The notes: generated by a model not told the origin, from the sequence alone. A stretch of DNA of 64,000 bases from Cytophagales bacterium (GCA_013298025.1 JAAFJE010000007.1:1-64000), one strand, 5' to 3'. Shown: positions 10,067 to 19,283, counted from the first letter of the stretch. Translations and numbers: made by a program.

Positions 10067-12790
10067 TTAAAAAATGTTACCTATCTGATTTCGCCATTCA
10101 CTAGGTGTTAGGTTTGTTTTTTGCTTAAAGAATGTTGTAAAATAGCTTGGGGTATTAAATCCTATTTCGTAGGCAATTTCGGCAATATTTTTTTCAGGGT
10201 CTTTTAACAAAGTTTTCGCTTTTTGTAGCTTGTATTCCGCTATGTATTCCGTTACATTTTTATTAGTAATAGCCGATATTTTTCTAAACAATTGTACCCT
10301 AGACATCCCTAATTCTTGACTTAATTTTTCTACAGAAAGCGAACTGTTTTTAATATTTTTTTCAATTAGTGCGTCAAATTCTACAAGAAATTTGCGTTCT
10401 CCTTTATGCACGTGCGTTGGGTTCACCACTTCATGAGAGAAGCGTTTTCTCATTCTGTCTCTATTTTCTAATAATCCTTTAATTTTTTCCTCTAGCAACT
10501 GTTGGTTAAAGGGTTTAGCAATATAGGCATCGGCACCTGCCTTTATGCCTTCTATTTGGTTTTCTATTTGTCCTTTGGCTGTCAATAAAATAACAGGTAT
10601 ATGCGAAGTACGAAAATCATGCTTTAGCTGTTTCGTGAGCATAAACCCATCCATTTGAGGTAGCATTACATCGCTGATAACCAAATCGGGAATATGCGTT
10701 AGTATTTCATTCCAGCCGTCTTCTGCATTGGCTGTAGCCACAATGTTATAGGATTTTACTAACTTATCTTGTAAAAAATGATTGAGTGTAAGGTTATCTT
10801 CTATCAACACAATGGTATTTTCAAAATTATTCATCGCCTTTTTCTCTAAAAAACCAGGCTCATCGTCAATAAATCGGTACTCAGACTCTCGTGCTTTTGT
10901 CACGTCAGACACTTCTTGGCCAGGGTCTATGGGTTGGTAAGGCAAGAAAACATGGAAAGTTGTGCCTTTATTTTTTTCTGACATAATGGTGATTTCTCCT
11001 CCGTGTAGGTTGACAAATTCTTGCGACAGTGCCAAGCCTAGCCCTGTTCCAAAGGAAATATTTTTATTTCCTCTATAAAACAAATCAAATGCACGCCTCT
11101 GCTCTTCTTCATTCATTCCTACGCCATTATCGGTAATAGAAACGACTATCTGTGCTATGTCTTTTACGAGATGGATGTGTATTGCTCCGCCTCTGGGCGT
11201 GTATTTAAACGCATTCGATATAATGTTAAAAAAGACTTTATCTAATTTATCGGCATCAAAATGGAACGGCAAGGATTTCAAAGCACAAACAAACTGTAAA
11301 TCAATATTTTGTTCATTTGCCTTCAAGCGAAAATCCAAGACAATGTCTCTTATAAACGATACCAAATCGTGTACTTCTTTCTCTAATACCATTTTTCCTG
11401 CGTCTAACTTTCTCAGTTCTAGCAGTTGGTCAACTAAACGAAGCAGTCTATTGGCATTCTTTTGAATCAACCGCAAGGTATGGCGGGTTTCAGTAACATC
11501 GATACTTTTTTCACTTAATAAATTATCTGTCGGGGTCAATATTAAACTTAGCGGTGTTTTAAACTCATGCGAAATGTAGGCATAAAACCTCATTTTGTCT
11601 TCGGTAGCTTTCCGTGCAAGATTAGAAACTTTTTCAATTTCATTTTTTTGCATGCTGATGGCATGGTTTTGCTCTTCCAATATTTTGTTGTATTCTTGTT
11701 TTTCTCTTAAAATAAAAACGAGAAACGTACCTAATAAAACCACAATCGTAAGCAATACTGTAGTAAAATAGAGGCGGTTTCGTTGAGAAGAAAACGTTCT
11801 GTTTAAAGCCCCTATTTTTAGTGCTTGTCGCTCAATATCAATCTGTTGTTCTTTGATTTTCCTAATTTGAGACAACATAATATCAACGTTGTCTGGCGTA
11901 ATAACATTCGTCAACAAGCGGTTATCCTTTTCAAAATGTTGTTTTTCAAGTATTTTCACGGCCGTTTGTATCGCTTCAACACCTCCTGTAGGGTACAACA
12001 GGGTAGCATCTAGCACCCCGTTTTTTACATTTTGAATACCGCCCGTTTCAGGGATTCCGTCGATTCCAATGAAAAACAGTTGTTTGTTGCGTCCTTGCTC
12101 CTGAGCTACTTTATAAGCCACAGACGCTATAAGATCGGTATGGGCAAAAACAATGTTTGCTTCTGGATGTTTGCTTAATAACTGGGGTAAATTCTTTTTG
12201 ATGTCGTCTAGTCCATTTTTAGTTTCAATAGCACCTACGATTTTCAGCTTAGGATTAATGGCAATAGCCTCATGAAAGCCCCTATCACGCTCTATAGCGG
12301 GAGAGGTAGTCATAAACAGCTTTAGCTCTATGATATTGCCTTTATCTTTAAATTGATTGGAGATAAACCGCCCCGCCATTTTTCCTATTTCGTAGTTGTC
12401 GGCTCCGATGAAAGCCGTGTAGTTTTCTGTTGGTGTTTTTCTATCAATCAAAATCACTGGCACACCAGCTTTGTACGCCTTTTCTATGACATTATTCAGG
12501 GGAATTGATTCGTTTGGAGAAACAATTAATAAATCTACTTTTTGTCGGATAGCCTCTTGAATTTGCTCTATTTGTGTTTGAGTGTCGCTATAAGATTCTA
12601 AAATTTCTAACTTTATTTCGGGATGAAAAACAAGCTCTCTTTTCATTTCGCTGTTCATCACATCACGCCAAGGGTCATGACAACACTGTAAAAAAACAAC
12701 ATGGTATTTATGCTCTTGCTCAACTGAACATGAACACAACAAGCCTAAGAAAAAACAAGTAACTAAATAATTGATTATATTGGTTTTCAT
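10067..12790 (-). CDS. Hybrid two-component sensor: periplasmic sugar-binding-like domain, histidine kinase, receiver and AraC HTH
   Basis: Lipoprotein-like N-terminus; substrate-binding fold (DLLIVSPNES...VILIDRK); H-box SHEFKTPLSLI; receiver DLVISDVMLPQMDG; C-terminal AraC HTH. Confidence 0.95.
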   Translation of the reverse strand: MKTNIINYLVTCFFLGLLCSCSVEQEHKYHVVFLQCCHDPWRDVMNSEMKRELVFHPEIKLEILESYSDTQTQIEQIQEAIRQKVDLLIVSPNESIPLNNVIEKAYKAGVPVILIDRKTPTENYTAFIGADNYEIGKMAGRFISNQFKDKGNIIELKLFMTTSPAIERDRGFHEAIAINPKLKIVGAIETKNGLDDIKKNLPQLLSKHPEANIVFAHTDLIASVAYKVAQEQGRNKQLFFIGIDGIPETGGIQNVKNGVLDATLLYPTGGVEAIQTAVKILEKQHFEKDNRLLTNVITPDNVDIMLSQIRKIKEQQIDIERQALKIGALNRTFSSQRNRLYFTTVLLTIVVLLGTFLVFILREKQEYNKILEEQNHAISMQKNEIEKVSNLARKATEDKMRFYAYISHEFKTPLSLILTPTDNLLSEKSIDVTETRHTLRLIQKNANRLLRLVDQLLELRKLDAGKMVLEKEVHDLVSFIRDIVLDFRLKANEQNIDLQFVCALKSLPFHFDADKLDKVFFNIISNAFKYTPRGGAIHIHLVKDIAQIVVSITDNGVGMNEEEQRRAFDLFYRGNKNISFGTGLGLALSQEFVNLHGGEITIMSEKNKGTTFHVFLPYQPIDPGQEVSDVTKARESEYRFIDDEPGFLEKKAMNNFENTIVLIEDNLTLNHFLQDKLVKSYNIVATANAEDGWNEILTHIPDLVISDVMLPQMDGFMLTKQLKHDFRTSHIPVILLTAKGQIENQIEGIKAGADAYIAKPFNQQLLEEKIKGLLENRDRMRKRFSHEVVNPTHVHKGERKFLVEFDALIEKNIKNSSLSVEKLSQELGMSRVQLFRKISAITNKNVTEYIAEYKLQKAKTLLKDPEKNIAEIAYEIGFNTPSYFTTFFKQKTNLTPSEWRNQIGNIF

Positions 12791-12885
12791 AGTAACAAAT
12801 TTATAGGTATATCTTTTTTTTCATCATCAAAAAAGAAACAAATTATATCAATTTTGTTACATCATAGTTCTTTCATTGATAGAAA

Positions 12886-12929
12886 CCTCTCGCTGTTTCA
12901 AATGTAACAACTTGGAATAGCTAGAGAGG
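12886..12929. repeat. Mini (core-only) form of the composite palindromic repeat
   Basis: cctctcgctgtttcaaatgtaacaacttggaatagctagagagg: same ends as the 180-bp elements, no internal segment. Confidence 0.8.
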
Positions 12930-12936
12930 TATTTTC

Positions 12937-13035
12937 CGCCTTCGTTGGCGTTATCTCCAACGAAACGAGCGTAAGCAACTCGCCAACGATGAAACAAAAA
13001 GAAAATATGATAGTGGTTTGTTGCTTGTGCACATA
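12937..13035. repeat. Repeat family B copy 1
   Basis: Shares 'aacgagcgtaagcaactcgccaacgatgaaacaaaaagaaaatatgatagtggtttgttgcttg' with 15940-16010. Confidence 0.8.
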
Positions 13036-13215
13036 CCCCTCGCTGTTTCAAGTTTAAGAACTTGGAACAACAAATCAAGTGCAGTCTCCGACTGCACCAC
13101 CAGTACAACCAATAGCAAAGATTGAATACTTCAGTAGGTTCACTTTGAGCAAGGTCGCAGTCGGAGACTGCTTCTTATTGGGCATTCCAAGTTCTTAAAC
13201 TTGAAACAGCTAGGG
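13036..13215 (+). repeat. Composite palindromic repeat family A, copy 1
   Basis: cccctcgctgtttcaagtttaagaacttggaa ... gcagtctccgactgc ... gcagtcggagactgc ... ttccaagttcttaaacttgaaacagctaggg. Confidence 0.95.
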
Positions 13216-13289
13216 AATACTCCATAATATTATACATCAGCTTGATATTTAAACCATAACTCAAAATAAAACACAACCAAAATTTAACT

Positions 13290-14759
13290 ATGGCAATTGG
13301 ATTTACACCCAAACACATTGAGGAAGTACCTCTAAACGAGCTTTCTCCAAAACAATTTCTTGTTATTGCTATCGAGACAGTCAGAATACTGAAATGGGAT
13401 ATTGGCTATTTAAGTAATAATGGCTTGATTGCTTATACAAACAACGGTTCTTTTTCTTGGAATGCCGAGATTATCATCAAGATTGATAAGGATTTTGCGA
13501 ATTTAAAAAGTTCATCAACTGGCAACGATATGATAGATTGGGGAAAGAACGAAAAAAATATCAATACCTTTATCGCTACTTTTGAGCAAGTAAAAGCCTC
13601 ATTTTCAATCGCAGAAATTGATTCACAATACGAAGTACTTAAAAATGAATTGATTGCTGATGAAGAAGATATTTTATTACTTCCTCCAGCCACAACAAGT
13701 GAACAGATTAAAGATTTTTTTTCAATTTTTGTTCCCTCCAAAGAGTCTTTTGTTACTCCCATTTTGATGGACATCAATATAGCCATATTTATCTTAATGG
13801 TAATAAGTGGCGTAGGTATTATGTTACCTGATACTGGAAGTCTTATTGAATGGGGAGCGAACTTCAAAGTTCTGACTTTGAACGGACAATGGTGGCGACT
13901 CTTTACCAACTGTTTTCTGCACATTGGTATTATTCACCTTTTTATGAATATGTATGCCCTTTTGTATATTGGAGCTTTGTTAGAACCCATTTTGGGTAAA
14001 ATAAGATTCATCACCGCTTACTTGTTGGCGGGAATTTTGGCAAGTCTAAATAGTTTGTGGTGGCACGATTTGGGTGTTAGTGCAGGGGCATCTGGAGCAA
14101 TTTTTGGAATGTATGGCGTTTTTCTTGCCTTGTTATCTACTGATTTAATTGAAAAGGAAGCTCGCAAAACACTTCTGACAAGTATTTCTATTTTCGTAGG
14201 ATTTAATTTACTCAACGGTTTAAAAGGTGGCATCGACAATGCTGCACATATTGGCGGACTTTTGAGCGGTGTAGTAATTGGTTATGCTTTCATTCCAAGT
14301 TTAAAACAGTATGAAAATAAAAAATTGAAATTTGTTACTGTAAGTGCAATAACAGTTGTAGTTTTTGTGACTTTATTTACTGTTTACCATTTCATTCCTA
14401 AAGACCTTGCCGCTTATGAAACTCAAATGAATAAATTTGCTTCAATGGAGGCTATGGCATTAGATATTTACGAAATGCCCGAAGAAACGCCCAAAGAAGA
14501 GCGTTTGGAAGAAATTAAAAATAGAGGCATCTACTACTGGAGCGAAAATCAAAAAATACTTCAAACGATAGATAAACTCAAATTACCTGATGAATTACAT
14601 GAAAGAAATATAGTACTTAAAAAGTATTGCAAATTGCGATTGGAGGTTTATAATCTTATGTATAAAAAAATTGCTGAGGACACAGACAAATACAATCAAG
14701 CAATTGAAGACTATGATAAAAAGATTGATAATGTATTGGTAGAGTTGAAGGAAAAGTAA
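13290..14759 (+). CDS. Rhomboid family intramembrane serine protease
   Basis: Multiple TM segments; GVSAGASGAIFGMYG (catalytic Ser) and AAHIGGLLSG (catalytic His). Confidence 0.92.
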   Translation: MAIGFTPKHIEEVPLNELSPKQFLVIAIETVRILKWDIGYLSNNGLIAYTNNGSFSWNAEIIIKIDKDFANLKSSSTGNDMIDWGKNEKNINTFIATFEQVKASFSIAEIDSQYEVLKNELIADEEDILLLPPATTSEQIKDFFSIFVPSKESFVTPILMDINIAIFILMVISGVGIMLPDTGSLIEWGANFKVLTLNGQWWRLFTNCFLHIGIIHLFMNMYALLYIGALLEPILGKIRFITAYLLAGILASLNSLWWHDLGVSAGASGAIFGMYGVFLALLSTDLIEKEARKTLLTSISIFVGFNLLNGLKGGIDNAAHIGGLLSGVVIGYAFIPSLKQYENKKLKFVTVSAITVVVFVTLFTVYHFIPKDLAAYETQMNKFASMEAMALDIYEMPEETPKEERLEEIKNRGIYYWSENQKILQTIDKLKLPDELHERNIVLKKYCKLRLEVYNLMYKKIAEDTDKYNQAIEDYDKKIDNVLVELKEK

Positions 14760-14800
14760 TTTGAATATCAACTCAGGTATTCAAATTCAAATGTTGAAAC

Positions 14801-14983
14801 CTCCTCGCTGTTTCAAGTTTAAGAACTTGGAACAACAAATCAAGTGCAGTCTCCGACTGCACCACCAGTACAACCAATAGCAAAGATTGAATACTTTAGT
14901 AGGTTCACTTTGAGCAAGGTCGCAGTCGGAGACTGCTTCTTGTTGGGCATTCCAAGTTCTTAAACTTGGAATAGCTAGGGGGA
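14801..14983 (+). repeat. Composite palindromic repeat family A, copy 2
   Basis: Near-identical to copy 1, same orientation, about 40 bp after the rhomboid stop codon. Confidence 0.95.
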
Positions 14984-15024
14984 GGGGAATTCATTAAGAA
15001 CTATCAACTAAATTCTAATATATC

Positions 15025-15474
15025 ATGATTGCAATAACCATAGAAATTGATGTTAACGATGATGGATTTCCGTTAACTAATGAATGTACCAAGAATAATG
15101 CTGGTAACTTAATGCAAAAGTATAATCTTTCCCTTGTGGAGAATTCGAAGAATGAAATACTAAATAAATTCGTCCAAGAGATGAAAGCTATCAAGAATAT
15201 AATAGTTGGTTACGCTTGTTATAGCATAGATGAAGTTTTGTATATCAATAACGAACTAAAAAGATACAACCTTTCATTAAACACAGTTTATATCCCCTCA
15301 GAAGAAAGAATAGAAAAGTGGAAAGCTGAAGCAATGGAATACGCTAGGCTTCATGGCAGGTGGATAGGTTCATCAGAAGGAGAAGTAGAGGTGAATTTTA
15401 TAAATTTTAGAGCAACTCTACAAGAAATTAAAGATGGATTAAAAAACACATCAATAGAAGTTATAGAAGCATGA
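15025..15474 (+). CDS. Hypothetical protein (149 aa)
   Basis: Complete ORF of plausible composition located between repeat copies. Confidence 0.65.
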   Translation: MIAITIEIDVNDDGFPLTNECTKNNAGNLMQKYNLSLVENSKNEILNKFVQEMKAIKNIIVGYACYSIDEVLYINNELKRYNLSLNTVYIPSEERIEKWKAEAMEYARLHGRWIGSSEGEVEVNFINFRATLQEIKDGLKNTSIEVIEA

Positions 15475-15498
15475 TGAAATTATTCCTTCACATATTGT

Positions 15499-15640
15499 TC
15501 TTCTGGTCGTAGGGTTAGCGAAGCTTTCCTACGACCTATAATTACATAGAGCGTCACGCTCGTTCTGGGAAAAAACTCATGGCATGACTTATCCCATAAG
15601 GCTAATAATACCCATACCATTGTCAGTCATGCCATGAGTG
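15499..15640. repeat. Repeat family C copy 1 (hairpin-rich)
   Basis: ggtcgtaggg...cctacgacc, gagcgtcacgctc, actcatggcatgact...agtcatgccatgagt; second copy at 35745-35885. Confidence 0.9.
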
Positions 15641-15763
15641 CGATGTTTTGCTCCTGCCACTTGCAGGAAGGTTGCATCGCACGATGTTTTGCTCCTGCCA
15701 CTTGCAGGAAGGTTGCATCACACGATATTTTGCTCCTGCAACTTGCAGGAAGGTTGCATCACC
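15641..15763. repeat. Tandem repeat, 3 x 41 bp, each unit with a tcctgc/gcagga hairpin
   Basis: cgatgttttgctcctgccacttgcaggaaggttgcatcgca repeated at 15641, 15682 and 15723. Confidence 0.95.
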
Positions 15764-15938
15764 TCGCTATTTCAAGTTTAAGAACTTGGAACAACAAATC
15801 AAGTGCAGTCTCCGACTGCACCACCAGTACAACCAATAGCAAAGATTGAATACTTTAGTAGGTTCACTTTGAGCAAGGTCGCAGTCGGAGACTGCTTTTT
15901 ATTCGGCGTTCCAAGTTCTTAAACTTGAAACAGCGAGG
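15762..15938 (+). repeat. Composite palindromic repeat family A, copy 3
   Basis: cctcgctatttcaagtttaagaacttggaa ... ttccaagttcttaaacttgaaacagcgagg, same orientation as copies 1 and 2. Confidence 0.95.
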
Positions 15939-16045
15939 AAACGAGCGTAAGCAACTCGCCAACGATGAAACAAAAAGAAAATATGATAGTGGTTTGTTGC
16001 TTGCGCACAGCTTGTTGGAGATAACTCCAACAAGGGCGAAAGCTG
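15939..16045. repeat. Repeat family B copy 2, ending in a 10-bp-stem hairpin
   Basis: Same ~65 bp as 12963-13030, followed by cttgttggag-ataa-ctccaacaag. Confidence 0.85.
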
Positions 16046-16147
16046 TTTCAGATTGAAGAAAGGCTTCGATGGCTATTTTATTGATTCGCTAAACATTTGC
16101 AAAACTTCCTGTAACTTCGTATTTTCTTATCTTAAATTTTAGACTAA

Positions 16148-16627
16148 ATGAAAATTCGTGTAGGACAAGGATACGACGTACACAGGCTTGAAGCAGGCAA
16201 AGATTTTTGGTTGGGCGGCATCAAAGTGCCACATACGCACGGAGCGGTGGGGCATTCAGATGCCGACATTGTGTGTCATGTGATTTGCGACGCTCTTTTA
16301 GGTGCCGCCAATATGCGTAATATTGGCTATCATTTCTCCGACAAAGACCCGCAATGGAAAGGCGTTGACTCTAAAGTTTTGGTCAAAAAAGTGGTTGAAA
16401 TGATTCGTGAAAAAGGATGGCAAATCAATAACTTAGACGTAACGGTCATTTTGCAAGAACCCAAGCTCAACCCGCATATTCCACACATGAAAAGCGTATT
16501 GGCTGCCGTGATGGAAATATCCGAAGAAGATTTGTCTATCAAAGCTACCACCTCCGAGCATATCGGCTTTGTGGGGCGTGGCGAGGGTGTAGCCGCCCAA
16601 TGCGTTGCACTGATTATCCAAGCCTAA
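16148..16627 (+). CDS. ispF: 2-C-methyl-D-erythritol 2,4-cyclodiphosphate synthase
   Basis: RVGQGYDVHRLEAG, GHSDADIVCHVICDALLGA, GRGEGVAAQC. Confidence 0.97.
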   Translation: MKIRVGQGYDVHRLEAGKDFWLGGIKVPHTHGAVGHSDADIVCHVICDALLGAANMRNIGYHFSDKDPQWKGVDSKVLVKKVVEMIREKGWQINNLDVTVILQEPKLNPHIPHMKSVLAAVMEISEEDLSIKATTSEHIGFVGRGEGVAAQCVALIIQA

Positions 16628-16984
16628 AGGCTTCTTCTAAAATAATATAAAACGTTGTCAAAGCCTTTCCTGCGGTTGTCGTACTGCTCAAGGCTTTGAC
16701 AAAGTACTGCCTTCTCTCACTGCTACAAGAAGTCTTCCGACGGGCTATTTTCTCCAAATTTCTGCAAAATGAATAGGCTTCACTATTGGTTTTTGTAAAA
16801 AAAAGCTTAATTTAGTATAGCTATAATGTTTCAGAAACGCCTTTTAAAATCCTATAAATAGGATTTTTCGTTGACGAACATCCACAATCTTAATGAATTT
16901 ATAAGTAAGCAAGTGCCTTTTTTCTTAACTAAAATCATATAAAAGTTTTCACTTACTTACGTCACTTAGCCCATTTCATCTGAT

Positions 16985-19237
16985 ATGCCCGTAGAAGCAA
17001 TAGCGATTGATTTACAACAAGAAAGAAAAGAGATTCTGAAACGGTACAGAAAATTGCTTTCATCAGCCAAACCTTACTTACAAGAAAATGATTCTAAGCT
17101 GATTAAGCAAGCCTTCATGATGTCTATGGATGCCCACAAAGATATGCGTCGGAAGTCGGGCGAGCCTTATATTTATCACCCCATTGCCGTAGCTCAAATC
17201 TGTGTGGAGGAAATAGGCTTAGGCGGTACGTCTATTATTTGTGCCTTATTGCACGATGTGGTCGAAGATACGGAGATTACGTTGGAACAAATCGAAGAAA
17301 AGTTTGGTAAAAAAGTGGCCAAAATTATCGACGGTCTGACCAAAATTTCGGGGGTTTTCGAGCATGGTTCTTCGCAACAAGCCGAAAATTTCAGAAAAAT
17401 GTTGTTGACCCTCTCCGACGACATTCGGGTAATCCTTATCAAGCTCGCCGACCGCCTCCACAATATGCGTACCCTCGGCAGCATGGCAAGAGATAAACAA
17501 CTGAAAATTAGTTCCGAAACGTTTTATTTGTACGCTCCGTTGGCTCACCGCTTGGGTTTGCACGCCATCAAATCGGAGCTAGAAGACTTATGCCTGAAAT
17601 ATACCGAGCCAGAGGTGTATAAAGACATCGCCAAAAAACTCAAAGAAACCAAAACGTCAAGAGAAAAGTTTATCCAAAATTTTATCAAACCTATTGATAA
17701 AGGTTTACAGGATTTGGGCTTCAAGCACCTCATCAAGGGTCGTCCTAAGTCGATTTATTCGATTTATAACAAACTGAAAAAAAACAATGTGCCTTTCGAC
17801 GAAATCTATGATTTGTTTGCCGTAAGGGTGATTTTAGATGTGCCGAAAGAGCAAGAGAAAGGGGCTTGTTGGGCGGTGTATTCGATGGTGACAGACCATT
17901 ATAAGCCCAACCCAGAACGCCTAAAAGACTGGATTTCAACGCCTAAGTCGAACGGCTACGAATCGTTGCACACCACAGTGATGAGTTCGGGCAAAAAAGG
18001 GCGTTGGGTTGAAGTGCAAATTCGGACTACTCGTATGGACGAAATTGCGGAAAAAGGTTTTGCCGCTCACTGGAAGTACAAAGGCAATGATACCCGTACC
18101 AACAAAGCTTTTGAATCGTGGCTCTCGCAAGTGCGTGAAGCCCTCGATAGCTCTGATAAAACCACTTCGGCAGTTGAGTTGGTCGATAGCATTCGGAGTA
18201 CCCTGTACAACGACGAGATTTTTGTTTATACGCCCAAAGGTAAACTCATTGTGCTAAAAGATGGTGCTACCGCCCTCGACTTTGCCTTTGAAATCCACAC
18301 CGAAGTGGGAGCAAGATGTATTGGGGCAAAGGTAAACAATCGCCTTGTGCCACTAGGCTATAAGCTCAAAACAGGCGATATGATTGAGTGTATGACTTCC
18401 AACAAACAAAAACCTTCGGAAGACTGGCTCAATTTTGTGGCAACCACTAAGGCAAAATCTCGTATCAAAGATTATATCAAAGAGGCCAACAAACAGCATA
18501 TTGTGATTGGGCGTGACATGGTAGAACATCGCCTAAAAATACTGGGAATCAATCTTTTGAGCCTAGAAGTAACCAACCAATTGCGGGCGTATTTCAATGT
18601 TAAAGATGCCAACGATTTGTTTTATCGCTTCGGGAAAGGATATATTCAGCTAGATGAACTCAAAAAATGGAAACTAGACCGTGAAGCCCACGAACGCAAG
18701 CAGGCGGCCAAAACCATTCAAGAGCCATTGACCAATACCAAAAATTTGGTCAAAGAACTCAAAAAATTGCACGGCGACCGCAAAGATGCCGATGCGATTT
18801 TGATTGGCGAAGACATGGACAAATTGGATTATACCTTAGCCAAATGCTGTAACCCAATTGCCGGCGACGACGTGTTTGGCTTTGTTACCATTAATGAAGG
18901 TATCAAAATTCACCGTACTTCTTGTTCAAACGCCCCCGAATTGCTCTCACGCCACGGCGACAGGGTACTCAAAGCGGTGTGGGCATCGAAAGTACAAATG
19001 TCTTTTACGGCACACTTGATTGTGCGTGGCACCGACCGCATGGGCTTGATGAACGACATTACCCGTATCACCTCACAAGAATTACAGGTAAATATTCAAA
19101 ATTTGTCGATAGAAGTAAGAGAAGGAATTTTTGAAGGGAAAATCGCCCTGATTGTCAATAATACCGAACACCTCGACCAGTTGATTCAAAAACTAGAAGC
19201 CGTCAATGGTATGGTAGAAATCATTCGAGAAAGTTAA
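16985..19237 (+). CDS. Bifunctional (p)ppGpp synthetase/hydrolase, RelA/SpoT family
   Basis: HD domain (ALLHDVVEDTEIT), synthetase (YDLFAVRVI, PKSNGYESLHTTV), TGS and ACT domains. Confidence 0.97.
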   Translation: MPVEAIAIDLQQERKEILKRYRKLLSSAKPYLQENDSKLIKQAFMMSMDAHKDMRRKSGEPYIYHPIAVAQICVEEIGLGGTSIICALLHDVVEDTEITLEQIEEKFGKKVAKIIDGLTKISGVFEHGSSQQAENFRKMLLTLSDDIRVILIKLADRLHNMRTLGSMARDKQLKISSETFYLYAPLAHRLGLHAIKSELEDLCLKYTEPEVYKDIAKKLKETKTSREKFIQNFIKPIDKGLQDLGFKHLIKGRPKSIYSIYNKLKKNNVPFDEIYDLFAVRVILDVPKEQEKGACWAVYSMVTDHYKPNPERLKDWISTPKSNGYESLHTTVMSSGKKGRWVEVQIRTTRMDEIAEKGFAAHWKYKGNDTRTNKAFESWLSQVREALDSSDKTTSAVELVDSIRSTLYNDEIFVYTPKGKLIVLKDGATALDFAFEIHTEVGARCIGAKVNNRLVPLGYKLKTGDMIECMTSNKQKPSEDWLNFVATTKAKSRIKDYIKEANKQHIVIGRDMVEHRLKILGINLLSLEVTNQLRAYFNVKDANDLFYRFGKGYIQLDELKKWKLDREAHERKQAAKTIQEPLTNTKNLVKELKKLHGDRKDADAILIGEDMDKLDYTLAKCCNPIAGDDVFGFVTINEGIKIHRTSCSNAPELLSRHGDRVLKAVWASKVQMSFTAHLIVRGTDRMGLMNDITRITSQELQVNIQNLSIEVREGIFEGKIALIVNNTEHLDQLIQKLEAVNGMVEIIRES

Positions 19238-19250
19238 CAATTACAACTTG

Positions 19251-19283
19251 CCTGTCATCTTACTGAGGTGACAGGTATTTTAT
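19251..19283 (+). terminator. Intrinsic terminator after the RelA/SpoT gene
   Basis: cctgtca...tgacagg followed by tattttattt. Confidence 0.7.

Noticed and set aside
12857-13108. Minus-strand ORF 12857..13108
   Set aside because: Composed of repeat families A and B; chance open frame.
15641-15763. Regular repeats suggestive of a CRISPR array
   Set aside because: Units are contiguous 41-bp tandem copies with no unique spacers and no cas genes in the window.
15634-15849. ORFs 15634..15849 and 15648..15839
   Set aside because: They translate the 41-bp tandem repeat and family A element; the repetitive peptides are by-products of non-coding repeats.
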